Assembly: GCF_007671725.1 (NCBI RefSeq) | Contig: NZ_VCNM01000002.1 | Coordinates: 620,001 to 684,000 of the forward strand | DNA: 64,000 nt | Source: Halorubrum depositum | Lineage (GTDB): Archaea; Halobacteriota; Halobacteria; Halobacteriales; Haloferacaceae | Reading direction: 5' to 3' | Program-made: the position numbers and the translations under genes | The notes under the pieces: generated by a model | The model's input: only the letters and a program-made list of their open reading frames with translations | Database searches by the model: none | Told to the model about the DNA's origin: nothing | In this document: piece after piece, positions 43,613 to 53,029 of the stretch | Layout of the letters: every line of letters begins with the position of its first letter | Numbering within the stretch: position 1 is the first letter of the stretch

Positions 43613-44638
43613 ATGGATTACCGACGGCTCGGCAACACGGGACTGAGCGTCTCGGAGCTCTGCTTCGGGACGTGGCGCTTCGGGCGCGAGACGAACGGCG
43701 TCGTCGAGACGGGGCGCGAGGAGGCCCACGAACTGCTCGACGCGGCCGCGGACCACGGGATCAACTTCATCGACACGGCCAACGTGTACGGGACGCCGAA
43801 CGGGACGAGCGAGGAGTACGTCGGCGAGTGGCTCGCGGAGCGCGACCGCGAGGACTACGTGATCGCCTCGAAGGTGTACTTCCCGTTCGACGGGCGCGGC
43901 GAGCCCGGGCCCAACGACTCCGGGCTCGGCCGCAAGCACATCAGAGCGCAGGTCGAGGGGACGCTCGACCGGCTCGACACCGACTACCTCGACGTTTACT
44001 ACATCCACCGCTGGGACGAGGAGACGCCCATCGAGGAGACGATGCGCGTCCTCGACGAGCTCGTTTCGGAGGGGAAGGTGCACTACCTCGGCGCGTCGAC
44101 GATGGCCGCGTGGCAGCTGACGAAGGCGCTGTGGACCGCCGACGTCAACGACTACGCCCGGTTCGACGTGGTCCAGCCGCTCCACCACGCCGGCTACTAC
44201 GAGGACATCGAGGAGTACCTCGACGTGTGTGTCGACCAGGACATCGCCGTCTGCCCGTACTCCCCGCTCGCGGGCGGGTTCCTCACCGGGAAGTACGAGC
44301 GCGCCGACCCGGACGACCCCGAGCAGGTGATCGCGCCGGACGGCTCGCGGGCGAGCTTCGACGACCGCTTCGAGCGGTTCTACCTCTCCGAGCGCGGCTG
44401 GAAGGTGCTGGACGCGGTGCGCGAGGTCGCCGCCGAGCTCGACGCCGCCCCGGCGCAGGTCGCGCTCGCGTGGCTGACCGAGTGGGACGAGTTCACCTGC
44501 GTCCCCATCGTCGGCGCGCGCACGACCGACCAGCTCGCGGAGAACGTCGCCGCGACCGATCTGGACCTGTCCGACGACCAGTGGGACCGGATCATGGACG
44601 CGCGGTACGCGCCGGACGGGACGCTCTGGGGGCACTGA
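43613..44638 (+). CDS. Aldo/keto reductase
   Basis: A 341-residue AKR: MDYRRLGNTGLSVSELCFGTWRFG, then INFIDTANVYGTPNGTSEEYVGEWL with the Asp and Tyr, IASKVYFPFDG with Lys, YLDVYYIHRWDEETPIEETM with His (the catalytic tetrad), and the C-terminal IVGARTTDQLAENVAA NADPH site. It reduces aldehydes or ketones; substrate unknown (KCNAB-like AKR subfamily). Confidence 0.9.
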   Translation: MDYRRLGNTGLSVSELCFGTWRFGRETNGVVETGREEAHELLDAAADHGINFIDTANVYGTPNGTSEEYVGEWLAERDREDYVIASKVYFPFDGRGEPGPNDSGLGRKHIRAQVEGTLDRLDTDYLDVYYIHRWDEETPIEETMRVLDELVSEGKVHYLGASTMAAWQLTKALWTADVNDYARFDVVQPLHHAGYYEDIEEYLDVCVDQDIAVCPYSPLAGGFLTGKYERADPDDPEQVIAPDGSRASFDDRFERFYLSERGWKVLDAVREVAAELDAAPAQVALAWLTEWDEFTCVPIVGARTTDQLAENVAATDLDLSDDQWDRIMDARYAPDGTLWGH

Positions 44639-44666
44639 GCGGTCGCCACCGAAATTCGCGCGGCCG

Positions 44667-45125
44667 CTACTCCTCGAAGTCGGGGAGGTCGTCGGGCGCC
44701 TCGAAGTCGGCCTCCCAGTCGATGTACTCCTCCTTGAGCGTCTCGCAGACGATCTGGCCGAGCTCCGTGAGCCCCGCGTTGATCGCGGAGACGGTCCCCC
44801 ACGAGTCGAGGTCGGGGTGGAGGTCTCGCTCCTTCCAGTCCTCGGGCAGCCCGGGCGCGTGGTAGCCGACGCGGTCGGCGAAGTCGTCCCAGAAGAAGTC
44901 GAACCGGGAGACGAGCCCGAGGTCGACGGCGATAGCCCAGTCTTCCTCGTCCATGTCGCTCCCGGCGGCCCACTCCGCGAAGGCGTCCTCCCACGCGCCT
45001 TCGTGCAGGAGTTCCTCCAGATCGTCGCGGCGGTACTCGCCGCCGGCGACCTCCGCGTCCTCGTACTCGTTGGGGTCCACGGCGGCGAGCTCTGGCGGCT
45101 CCGGCGGGTCGACGTCGAGGCTCAT
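44667..45125 (-). CDS. Hypothetical acidic haloarchaeal protein
   Basis: A 152-residue protein with very acidic, Asp/Glu-rich composition and a central motif SRFDFFWDDFADRVGYHAPGLPEDWKERDLHPDLDSWGTVSAINAGLTELGQIV. No catalytic motif, signal or membrane helix. ATG 45125 gives MSLDVDPPEPPELAAVDP; an upstream ATG adds nine residues. I do not recognise it outside haloarchaea. Confidence 0.6.
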   Translation of the reverse strand: MSLDVDPPEPPELAAVDPNEYEDAEVAGGEYRRDDLEELLHEGAWEDAFAEWAAGSDMDEEDWAIAVDLGLVSRFDFFWDDFADRVGYHAPGLPEDWKERDLHPDLDSWGTVSAINAGLTELGQIVCETLKEEYIDWEADFEAPDDLPDFEE

Positions 45126-45281
45126 ACGTCCCACTCCGCGCCGGCGACTCAAAACGGTACGGGGGTCGGCGGCGCGGTCGGTGGTGCGGTCGGCGTGGTC
45201 GGCGCGGGGACACGGTCAGCGCGGGGACGCGGCCGCCGCCGATCCGATTCTTTTACCGCGGTCCCGGACCGATCCGGGAGC

Positions 45282-45689
45282 ATGAACCTCCGCGACGTCT
45301 CGCGCCGGACGGGGATCGCCGCCGGCGTCGTCACCGTGGTCGCGCTCGCGGCCCCGTACGCGCTCGTGTCGGGGTACGCGACGCAACTCGCCGGCTACTA
45401 CGCCGCCGGCACCCTCGGCGCCGGCGGGATCGCGCTGTTCGCACTGCTGAGCGCCGTCGTCGTCGCCTCGGTCGAGCAGGGCAACCTCGACCCCGGGACG
45501 CTCGCGGGCGTCGCGGTGATCCTCGGCGTCGCGACTACGCTCAGCGCGGCGATGTGGGCGCTCGCCGTCGAGCCGACGACGATGTACGCCGACTACCGCT
45601 GGCTGCGCTGGCACGCGCCCGCCGTCGTCGCCCTGTCGGTCCCGCTTCCGGTCTCCGCCGCGGCGTACGCCCGAGCGCTGCTGTCGTAG
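45282..45689 (+). CDS. Four-helix membrane protein
   Basis: A 135-residue protein with four hydrophobic helices (residues ~12-33, 42-65, 78-98 and 111-130). An ATTCTTTTACC box about 30 bp upstream of the ATG suggests a leaderless transcript. The haloarchaeal family is unassigned. Its stop codon is 48 bp before the SRP RNA. Confidence 0.65.
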   Translation: MNLRDVSRRTGIAAGVVTVVALAAPYALVSGYATQLAGYYAAGTLGAGGIALFALLSAVVVASVEQGNLDPGTLAGVAVILGVATTLSAAMWALAVEPTTMYADYRWLRWHAPAVVALSVPLPVSAAAYARALLS

Positions 45690-45737
45690 TGTGGAGTCGC
45701 CGAACGAAAGGCCCTTATGCCGGACCCGAGTATCGTC

Positions 45738-46052
45738 GGACGGACTAGGTCGGGCGGTTAGGCCCCGCTCGTCACCCGTGAGGTAGTCTTCAGCGGGGAC
45801 CGAACAGCGGGCGCGTCCGGTCAGACCGGCGCGGGCCCCGAGAGCCAACGTGGAAGCCTCGTCCGCCGGGGACAGCGATCCGTGGCGCCCGCTCGCAGGA
45901 GCGGTCCGTCGCGGTTCGTCGGCGACACCGGGTCAGGCGCGGAAGCGAGCAGCCCATCGCCGAACGCCCGTCGCTCGTCGGGTCGCGGGGTGGAGAAGGC
46001 AACCGGGATACCCCGCGCCGGAACGCCGGGCCACCCCGCCTGTCCGCCATTC
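45738..46052 (+). ncRNA. ffs: Signal recognition particle RNA (archaeal 7S RNA)
   Basis: The conserved helix-8 domain is clear: GGGTCAGGCGCGGAAGCGAGCAGCCCATCGC, i.e. GGUCAGGNCNGGAAGNGAGCAGCC. Upstream, TAGGTCGGGCGGTTAGGCCCCGC and CCCGTGAGGTAGTCTTCAGCGGGG resemble the haloarchaeal 7S 5' end and Alu domain, and GAGAAGGCAACC... closes helix 6. The RNA forms the SRP with SRP19 and SRP54. A CTTATG box about 27 bp upstream is a TATA candidate; T4 at 46061-46064 may end it. Ends are set by pairing of GACGGAC-like 5' with GTCCGCC-like 3' sequence, uncertain by some bases. Confidence 0.92.
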
Positions 46053-46139
46053 ATACGCGTTTTAAACCGGTGAGCGTGAGCGATACTCGATTGGTGACAC
46101 CACCATTCGTTTAAAAGGGATTGACTCGGGATCGACGGT

Positions 46140-46480
46140 GAACACCGCCAAAGCCCCAGCCGCGAGAACTCGATGGGCTCGCTGCGGTCCTCGTCGCTCA
46201 CGTCGTTCGCTCCTGTGGTCCTTGCGTCGTCATCAGAACGCTGTGCGTTCTGATTGGCTCACGAGAGCTCTGCTCTCGTGAACGCCCGTCTTCGTCCTCG
46301 CGGCTGCCCCTTTGAGTCCCTCCCGACCGCGACCGCACCACAGCCTCACACCTCCCCAGCCTCGTCGCTGGCGGCATCAGCCGCCAGCGACTCCCTCGCG
46401 CCGTCGGTTCGCGGCCCTACGGGCCGCTCACCGGGACGCGCCGGATCGGTCGTAGGTCTCGATCGGCCGTTTTATAAATA
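46140..46480 (-). ncRNA. Candidate structured RNA, dispersed element copy 2
   Basis: Blocks in the same order as copy 1: GAACACC (46140), CCAAAGCCCCAGCC, a variable stem 46158-46166/46297-46305, GCCCCTTTGAGTCCC (46306-46320), CCTCCCCAGCCTCGTCG (46351-46367), a perfect 11-bp hairpin 46364-46374/46381-46391, TCCCTCGCGC, and a 7-bp hairpin 46411-46417/46421-46427. The stem sequences differ from copy 1 but still pair. The large loop holds two extra perfect 9-bp hairpins (46232-46254 and 46260-46280). ATTTATAAAA on the minus strand (46470-46479) gives a promoter next to the GCS2-type gene's stop. It lies 88 bp after the SRP RNA. Confidence 0.6.
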
Positions 46481-46481
46481 G

Positions 46482-48050
46482 CTACTCCGCCTCGCCGCTG
46501 TCCTTCCACGCGGAGAAGCCGCCGTCGATGAGCGTGTCGGACTGGCAGTCGATGTACTCGCGCTGTGTGTCGTGGACCGCGGTCTCGAAGTCGTCACCGG
46601 CGTCGAGGCGCGCGCGGACCCGGTCGCGCTTCCAGCTCGCCGGCGTGGTCCGATTCGCGACGCGCCACCGGAGCGGGGCGAGCCACGAGGCCGCCTCCTC
46701 CTCGGGACAGCCGGCGGTGCACAGGCCGGCCTCGGCGTGGTCGAGGAGGTCCTCGTAGATCGCGTCGGTGTCGGTCGTGGTCTCGCCGTCGCGGCCGATC
46801 CACTCGATGTCGGCGTCGAGCCCGTCGGCGACCGCGGCGTAGAAGTTGTCGCGGGCGGTCTCCCAGCCGAGGCGGATGACCGGGTGTTCGCGCTGCGGGA
46901 GCGCCTCCATCAGCCCGGCGAACGCCGCCTGGAAGGCGATCGAGTCGCGGACGGTGGGCTGGGCCGCGATGGGGCGGAACTCGATCCGGGCGTTCGCGCT
47001 CGACCGGCTCGCCCCCTCGAAGACGGGGCGGACCCACCGCCAGTAGCTGCCGTGCTTCGTCCGGAACGTCGCGAACTGGTCGTCGAAGCGGTCGGTCCCC
47101 TCGGGCTCCGGCATCGGGATGAGGGTCTCGTCGCCGGCGATCCGGTCGACCGCGGTCTCGACGTCGTGCACGTCGCGCGGGAACCGCACCTTGTCGTCGT
47201 CGGTCCGCTCGTTGAGCACCGACTCGAACACGTGGATCCGGTTCTCGGCGGCGCCCTCGCTCAGGACGCGCTCGCCGTCCCACCCGTCGTCGTACAGCTC
47301 CGGCGGGAAGAACGGGGAGTTGACGCCGAGCGCGAGGAGGGGGCCCGCGGTCCGGAGCGCGTAGCGGAAGTGCCGCGGGAGCGTCTCCGCGTGCGCGACC
47401 TGGTAGTGCGGCTGGATCGAGGTGATGAGGCTCTCCGGCATCACGGTGTCGGCCGCGAGCGACACCCCCGGCGCCTCGACGACCGTGCCGCGCTCGTCGG
47501 CGGCGCCCGTGTTCGCCATCGCGTGGTACCTGACCGAGTCGCTCATGTTGACCGCGACGGTGACGCCGTCGACGTCGACGCAGTCCGTGAGGTACTCGCG
47601 GGCCGTCTCGCCGGTCGGGGGGATAGTCCAGATCCCGTCGGAGACGAGCCGCATCCCCTCGACGCCCGCGGTGTTCTCCGCGGCCTCCAGCCGCGCGCGC
47701 ACCTCCGCGAGCTGCGCCCGGAGCCCGTGGTCGGAGAGCGGTTGCGGGCTCGTCGACATCTCCGCGTTGTGGAGCCCGAGCTCCTTCTCGAACCCCATCA
47801 GCTCTAAGAGCCGCCGCGGGACGCGCATCAGGGCGTACTCGCCCGCCCGCGACTCCTCGCTCCAGCGCCCGTCGGCGACCGCGTAGAACTCGTACTCGAA
47901 GCCGACGATCGACTGGTGGTTGTCGAAGGAGCCGTCGCGGAGCTCCTGTTTGACGATCTCCGCCTCCTCCTCGGCGCGCGCGGCGAACTCGTCCGGGTCG
48001 ACGGCGAGCGCCTCGCGGACGCCGTCTGCGAGGGCGGACTCCGTGCTCAT
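46482..48050 (-). CDS. Glutamate-cysteine ligase-related (GCS2 superfamily) protein
   Basis: A 522-residue protein. VGFEYEFYAVADGRWSEES has the glutamate/ATP acid cluster, HNAEMSTSPQPLSDHG, MSDSVRYHAMANTGAADERG, SLITSIQPHYQVAHAETLP and ARIEFRPIAAQPTVRDSIAFQ complete the ligase fold as in larger haloarchaeal GCS2-like proteins. Compared with gshA at 37.1 kb it is 160 residues longer and different in the active-site motifs, so a different amide-forming substrate is likely. A zinc-like CxxxCPEEEA is near residue 445. It is followed by the small-RNA candidate. Confidence 0.75.
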   Translation of the reverse strand: MSTESALADGVREALAVDPDEFAARAEEEAEIVKQELRDGSFDNHQSIVGFEYEFYAVADGRWSEESRAGEYALMRVPRRLLELMGFEKELGLHNAEMSTSPQPLSDHGLRAQLAEVRARLEAAENTAGVEGMRLVSDGIWTIPPTGETAREYLTDCVDVDGVTVAVNMSDSVRYHAMANTGAADERGTVVEAPGVSLAADTVMPESLITSIQPHYQVAHAETLPRHFRYALRTAGPLLALGVNSPFFPPELYDDGWDGERVLSEGAAENRIHVFESVLNERTDDDKVRFPRDVHDVETAVDRIAGDETLIPMPEPEGTDRFDDQFATFRTKHGSYWRWVRPVFEGASRSSANARIEFRPIAAQPTVRDSIAFQAAFAGLMEALPQREHPVIRLGWETARDNFYAAVADGLDADIEWIGRDGETTTDTDAIYEDLLDHAEAGLCTAGCPEEEAASWLAPLRWRVANRTTPASWKRDRVRARLDAGDDFETAVHDTQREYIDCQSDTLIDGGFSAWKDSGEAE

Positions 48051-48208
48051 GGGACGGTCGACGTGTCGGCCCGGTAAAAAGGGCTACGGCCGATCGGTCG
48101 CGTGGGGACGATCGGCACGGCGAGCGGCCGGGGCGACCGACAGACGGCGTGCGGTCGAGTCGGCCGACGGACCGGCGCGTTTTTGCCCGCCGATCGCCGA
48201 CTCCGCAC

Positions 48209-50011
48209 ATGGAGTTCGCCACGTTCGCCGCGCGGGCCGAGCGGCTGGCGGCCGAGCCGGGCGACATCGAGACGACGCTCGCGGTCGCGGATCTGCTCCG
48301 CGAGGCCGGCGGAGAGGGGAGCGCGGACGACCCGAGCGACGGCGACGACCTCGCGACGGTCACCCGCCTCCTGCTCGGCCGCGTCTTCCCGGCGCACGAC
48401 ACGCGGACCCTCGACGTCGGCCCGGCGCTGTGCCGGGAGGCGATCGCCCGCGCCGCGGGCCAGAACGTGACCGCCGCCGACGTCGAGGACCGACTGGCGT
48501 CGGCGGGCGAGATCGGCGCGGTCGCCGCCGGCTTCGACTTCGGCGGCCAGCGCGGGCTCGCCGCCTTCGGCGACGGGCGCGACGCGCTCACGGTCGCCGA
48601 GCTGGACGCGGACCTGCGCGGGCTGGCGGCCGCGTCGGGCGACGGGAGTGAGTCCCGCAAGCTCGACGCGCTGTTCGGGCTGTTTAACCGGTGTGACCCC
48701 GCCGAGGCGAAGTTCCTCGCGCGCCTGGTGCTCGGCGAGATGCGGATCGGCGTCGGCGAGGGGACCGTTCGAGACGCGATCGCCGAGGCGTTCCTGACCG
48801 ACCCGGAGTTCGAGTCTGCCGAGAGCGACGACGAGGAGCCGACCCCGCGCGCCGGCGACGAGGCGGTCGCGGCCGTCGAGCGCGCGCTGCAGGTGACGAA
48901 CGACTACGGCCGGGTCGCGGTCCTCGCGCGCGACGAGGGGCTCGCGGGGCTCCGGGCCGAGGGGCTCGTCGTCGGGCGCCCCGTGCAGGCGATGCTCGCG
49001 CAGGCGGGGACCGCGACCGACGCGGTCGAGGCGTTCGGGGAGGTCGCCGTCGAGACGAAGTTCGACGGGGCGCGCGTGCAGGTCCACTACGTGCCCGAGG
49101 GCGACGGGAAACCGGAGGGAGACGCGCTCGGCCCGAAGCTCTACTCCCGGAACATGGACGACGTGACCGACGCGCTCCCGGAGATCGCCGAGCGCGTCGC
49201 GGCTCGGGTCGACGTCCCGGTCATCCTCGACGGCGAGGTCGTCGCGGTCGACGACGACGGCGACCCGCTCCCGTTCCAGCAGGTGCTGCGGCGGTTCCGC
49301 CGGAAACACGACGTCGACCGGATGCGCGAGGAGGTGTCGCTGCGGCTCCACGCCTTCGACTGCCTCCACGCCGACGGCGACGACCTGCTCGACGAGCCGC
49401 TCCGGGTCCGTCACGAGCGCCTCGTCGACGTCGTCCCGGACGCGGCCGCGCCCCTGGAGGTCGCGAGCGGGGTCGAGGCGATCGAGGCGGCGGAGGCGGC
49501 CGCGCTCGACGCGGGCCACGAGGGGGTGATGCTGAAGGACCCGGACGCTCCCTACACCCCGGGCGATCGCGGGCGGGAGTGGCTGAAGCGCAAGCCCGAC
49601 GTGGAGACGCTCGACGCGGTCGTCGTCGGCGCGGAGTGGGGAGAGGGACGACGCGCGGAGCTGTTCGGGACGTTCCTGCTCGGGGTGCGGGCGGGCGGAG
49701 ACGGCGAGGGGGGCGAGGCGGGCGAGGGGTTCGCGACCGTCGGCAAGGTCGCGACCGGCCTCACCGACGAGGAGCTCGCCGACCTCACCGAGCGGCTGGA
49801 GCCCCGCGTCGTGAGCGAGAACGGGACGGAGCTCTCGATCCGGCCGGCGGTCGTCCTGGAGGTCGGCTACGAGGAGATTCAGACGTCACCGACGTACTCG
49901 TCGGGGTACGCGCTGCGGTTCCCCCGGTTCGTCGGCGTCCGCGAGGACAAGTCGGTGGAAGACGCCGACTCGCTGGAGCGGGTCGCGCGGCTCGCGGGCG
50001 ACTCGGGGTGA
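48209..50011 (+). CDS. lig: ATP-dependent DNA ligase
   Basis: A 600-residue ligase. N-terminal DNA-binding domain (residues ~1-260), ETKFDGARVQVHYV with the adenylated Lys of KxDG (about residue 283), LYSRNMDDVTDALPEI, ILDGEVVA, LHAFDCLHADG, EGVMLKDPDAPYTPGDRGREWLKRKPD (motifs III-V) and a C-terminal OB domain. It seals nicks using ATP in replication and repair. It begins at the ATG at 48209; upstream frames are Arg-rich. The C-end has the PIP-independent ARLAGDSG tail. Confidence 0.95.
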   Translation: MEFATFAARAERLAAEPGDIETTLAVADLLREAGGEGSADDPSDGDDLATVTRLLLGRVFPAHDTRTLDVGPALCREAIARAAGQNVTAADVEDRLASAGEIGAVAAGFDFGGQRGLAAFGDGRDALTVAELDADLRGLAAASGDGSESRKLDALFGLFNRCDPAEAKFLARLVLGEMRIGVGEGTVRDAIAEAFLTDPEFESAESDDEEPTPRAGDEAVAAVERALQVTNDYGRVAVLARDEGLAGLRAEGLVVGRPVQAMLAQAGTATDAVEAFGEVAVETKFDGARVQVHYVPEGDGKPEGDALGPKLYSRNMDDVTDALPEIAERVAARVDVPVILDGEVVAVDDDGDPLPFQQVLRRFRRKHDVDRMREEVSLRLHAFDCLHADGDDLLDEPLRVRHERLVDVVPDAAAPLEVASGVEAIEAAEAAALDAGHEGVMLKDPDAPYTPGDRGREWLKRKPDVETLDAVVVGAEWGEGRRAELFGTFLLGVRAGGDGEGGEAGEGFATVGKVATGLTDEELADLTERLEPRVVSENGTELSIRPAVVLEVGYEEIQTSPTYSSGYALRFPRFVGVREDKSVEDADSLERVARLAGDSG

Positions 50012-50092
50012 TCGCTTGAAACCCGCGACGCCGGGGCGAACGCGACTCTCCCCACGCGAAACAACTTCACGCTCGGGCCCGTACTGCCTCGC

Positions 50093-50980
50093 ATGCCAGG
50101 CCCGCTCGGGGACGCGGCGCGACGGCGGCTGACTGACGCGGCCGCGGCGCGGCTCGCGGACGACGGCTACGAGGTCGCGAACCCCGAGACGCGGGCGGAG
50201 CCCCCGGCGGTGGCGACGCCCCGGGACGGCGGATCGCCCCTCGCGGTCGAGCCGCTCACGCCGGACGACGCGACGCCGACGGTGATCGCCTCGCGGCTCG
50301 CACACGCGCTCGACCGCGACCGCCGCGCGTGCTTCGTCGTCGACGACGGCGCGACCGCCGAGCGGGTGCGGTCGCTGCTCGCCGACCCCCCGCTGCTCGT
50401 CGCCGAGCGCGACGGCCGCCGGACGTTCCACGCCGGTCCGGACCGGATCCCCGTCGCCGGCGGCGGGTACGCCTGCGTCCGGTTCGAGGGGCTCGGGGAG
50501 CCGACGTTCGCGTGGCGCGAGACCGACACCCCGGTCGGCCCGGTGCCCGCGGGACCGGGCGTCGACGCCGCGGCCGTCGACGAGGCGGGTCGCCCGGTCG
50601 TCCCCCGATTGGTCTGCGAGGTCGACGGGCGGGTCGTCGCGGTGCTCGCCGGCGTCGAGAGCCTCCGCGAGCCGCCGGCGGAGGCGTTCCCGTACGCGTA
50701 CAGCCGCCACCCCGACGACAAGCGGTTCCGGGTGCGCCGCGGCGCCGACGGCGCGGTCGTCGAGAGCGCCAGCGGCTTCGCGCCGATGCGGGCCGCGGGC
50801 TACGTCCCGATCCCCATGCCCATCGTCCCGGAGCACGTGCTCGGGCCGGCGTTCGCGCCCGATCGGGGTAGGAGCAGTGAGAGCGGGAACGAGAACCCCG
50901 CGGCCGACCTCGACGACGCCTGGAACCTGATCCGCGTCGACGAGGGGGACGAGGCGCTCGGCGGCGTCGACCGCCCATAG
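50093..50980 (+). CDS. Hypothetical haloarchaeal protein
   Basis: A 295-residue soluble protein. It has a Cys-containing VDDGATAERVRSLLADPPLLVAERDG segment and a middle PYAYSRHPDDKRFRVRRGADGAVVESASGF. No catalytic or membrane motif is clear. It looks translated because of its codon bias and its length. It follows the ligase gene by 81 bp; a DNA metabolic role is possible but unsupported. Confidence 0.5.
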   Translation: MPGPLGDAARRRLTDAAAARLADDGYEVANPETRAEPPAVATPRDGGSPLAVEPLTPDDATPTVIASRLAHALDRDRRACFVVDDGATAERVRSLLADPPLLVAERDGRRTFHAGPDRIPVAGGGYACVRFEGLGEPTFAWRETDTPVGPVPAGPGVDAAAVDEAGRPVVPRLVCEVDGRVVAVLAGVESLREPPAEAFPYAYSRHPDDKRFRVRRGADGAVVESASGFAPMRAAGYVPIPMPIVPEHVLGPAFAPDRGRSSESGNENPAADLDDAWNLIRVDEGDEALGGVDRP

Positions 50981-51016
50981 CCACCCTCAAGGCGTCCGCG
51001 CCCGGACCGCGATCAC

Positions 51017-51751
51017 ATGACGGTCCGCTACGACGACTTCGCGGTGGAGTGGCTCGGCTACGCGACGGCGCGGCTCGCGCCCGAGGACGGCCCGGTCGCC
51101 TACACCGACCCGGGGCGGTACGGCGTGCTCGACGACTACTGGGCGCGCGACGGCGACCTCGTCGTCGTCACCCACGACCACCACTACGACCCCGAGGGGA
51201 TCCGGTCGGTCGCGAGCGAGGAGGCGACGCTCGTCATCTACGACGCGGTCGACCCCGAGGGGATCGACCGCGACGTGGAGTCGATCGACTCGCTCGCCGA
51301 CGACTACGACGTGATCCGCGTCGACGACGAGGCGCGCGTCGACGTCCACACGCCCGCCGGGGAGGCGACCGTGTGGTCCGTCGCCGCCCACAACGACCCC
51401 GAGGGCCCGAACGCCGGCCCGGACGGCTCGGTGACGCACCCGCCCGGGCTCGGCTGCGGGTTCCTGCTCGGTCTCGGCGACCGAACCGTCTTCTGGCCGG
51501 GCGACTCCGACGCGCTCGACGCGTTCGCGGAGCTCGACGTCTCGGTATTCCTCGCGAACATCGGCGGCGGCGGCATCGTCTCCGATAGACACACGAGCGC
51601 GGACCTGGCCGAGCGCATGGACCCGGACCTAGTGGTCCCGATCCACTACGACACCTTCGAGAAGCTGGAGGCGGACGGCGAGGCGTTCGCGGGCGACGTC
51701 GCCGCCCGGTCGATCCCGGTCGCGCTCGACGCCCGGTCGGCGAATCAGTAG
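51017..51751 (+). CDS. MBL-fold metallo-hydrolase (UlaG-like)
   Basis: A 244-residue beta-lactamase-fold protein. EWLGYATARL, YTDPGRYGVLDD, VVVTHDHHYDPEGI with the HxHxDH-type metal site, VWSVAAHND, TVFWPGDSD and VVPIHYDTFEKLEAD hold the remaining ligands, as in UlaG/RomA-like hydrolases. Hydrolase of a cyclic or phospho-substrate; identity unknown. It is convergent with btuF. Confidence 0.85.
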   Translation: MTVRYDDFAVEWLGYATARLAPEDGPVAYTDPGRYGVLDDYWARDGDLVVVTHDHHYDPEGIRSVASEEATLVIYDAVDPEGIDRDVESIDSLADDYDVIRVDDEARVDVHTPAGEATVWSVAAHNDPEGPNAGPDGSVTHPPGLGCGFLLGLGDRTVFWPGDSDALDAFAELDVSVFLANIGGGGIVSDRHTSADLAERMDPDLVVPIHYDTFEKLEADGEAFAGDVAARSIPVALDARSANQ

Positions 51752-51773
51752 GGATCGACGCTCGGCCCCCGTC

Positions 51774-52967
51774 TCACGGCCGCCGCGCGATCAGCGCCGC
51801 GGCAATCGCGGCGATCAGCGCGGCGACGACGCCGAACCCGGGCGCCTCGTCGCCGGTGGTCGCGTCGCCGCCGTCGCTGCCGTCCGCGGTCGATCCGTCG
51901 CCGCCGTCGCTCTCGTTCATGCCGCCGTCGCTGCCGTCGGTCTCGCCATCGCTCTCGTTCTCTCCGTCGCTCCCGCCCGCCTCTCCGTCTTCCGCCTGGA
52001 GCTCCGCGACGGCGGTCGAGAGCGTGGTCGTCGACTCGATCACGCTGCGGGGCGCCGGCTGGTTGAGGTAGTTCACGTTCATCACGACGTAGTTGCCCTC
52101 GGTGCCGGCGGTCGTGCTGGCGTACGGCTCCTCCGCTAAGATCGCGGCGTCGGGGGTGGTCACTAAGATTAGCTCGGGGTCGGTCTGGAGGATCACCTCG
52201 TCGGAGAGCTGCGGGTAGCCGTCGCCCTCCGCGGCCGCGACGTTGTCCACGCCGCCGGCCTCCATGATCGAGTTGATGAACGTGTCGTTCGCGGCGACGA
52301 AGCCGCTCCCGAGCGGGTAGAGCGCGTCCGGCCGGTCGAGGTCGGCGGTCCGGTTCTCGGCGTCAGCGACGGCCTCATTCATCTCGGCGTTCGTCTCGGC
52401 GGCGGCCTCGCAGTTCCCGACGAGGCGACCGACGGTCTCGGTCTTCTCCGCGATGTCCTCGATTGAGGTCGCCTCGGAGAAGTGGTAGACGGTGAGGCCC
52501 TGCTCGCGGAGCGCCTCGACCTGGCCCGCCGACGCGTTCGGCGCGAGCACGAGGTCCGGCTCGGTGGCCACGACGCGCTCGACGCTGACGCCGAGCCCCT
52601 CCGCGGAGACGTTCTCCCGCTCGCTCGCCCCGTCGAGGTACGCTGCGTACTGGGTGACGCCGACGACGCGGTCTTGCTCGCCGAGTTCCCAAAGCGTCTG
52701 GGCGGCCGACGGGTTCGTCGTCGTGATCCGCTCGGGCGCCTCGTCGAGCGTGATCGTGGTCCCCGTCGCGTCCGTGATCTCCAGCGGGAACCCGCACGCG
52801 TCTCCCGTCTGGTGGACGCTCGGCCCGTCGGTCGGGGCCTGGAGCGTCGGTCCGTCCGTCGGCGACTCGACCGTCGCCGGCTGTGCACCCGCGGCCGGGC
52901 CCGCGACGCCGCCGACGAGGGCGGTCGTCACGAGCAGGGCCACCGCGATAACGTATCTCGTTCGCAT
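51774..52967 (-). CDS. btuF: Cobalamin/iron ABC importer, PGF-CTERM-anchored binding protein
   Basis: A 397-residue protein: Sec signal peptide (residues 1-28, AVALLVTTALVGGVAGPAAGA), a periplasmic-binding domain (ITTTNPSAAQTLWELGEQDRVVGVTQYAAYLDG; PLGSGFVAANDTFINSIMEAGGVDNVAA), an Asp/Ser/Gly/Glu linker and PGF-CTERM sequence APGFGVVAALIAAIAAALIARRP for archaeosortase processing. Linked to divergent btuCD; the substrate is inferred to be cobalamin or iron-siderophore. TATA-like AATACTTATT lies between the divergent genes. Confidence 0.88.
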   Translation of the reverse strand: MRTRYVIAVALLVTTALVGGVAGPAAGAQPATVESPTDGPTLQAPTDGPSVHQTGDACGFPLEITDATGTTITLDEAPERITTTNPSAAQTLWELGEQDRVVGVTQYAAYLDGASERENVSAEGLGVSVERVVATEPDLVLAPNASAGQVEALREQGLTVYHFSEATSIEDIAEKTETVGRLVGNCEAAAETNAEMNEAVADAENRTADLDRPDALYPLGSGFVAANDTFINSIMEAGGVDNVAAAEGDGYPQLSDEVILQTDPELILVTTPDAAILAEEPYASTTAGTEGNYVVMNVNYLNQPAPRSVIESTTTLSTAVAELQAEDGEAGGSDGENESDGETDGSDGGMNESDGGDGSTADGSDGGDATTGDEAPGFGVVAALIAAIAAALIARRP

Positions 52968-53029
52968 CGGATCGACGACGCGGCTCGTCCAATAAGTATT
53001 TACCTACTACAAGTTTTGTTGGAGAACGA

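Noticed and set aside
46110-46115. TTTAAA before copy 2 as promoter for plus-strand RNA
   Set aside because: It fits spacing to 46140, but copy 1 has no matching box on that side, whereas both copies have a TATA on the minus side. Kept as an alternative only.
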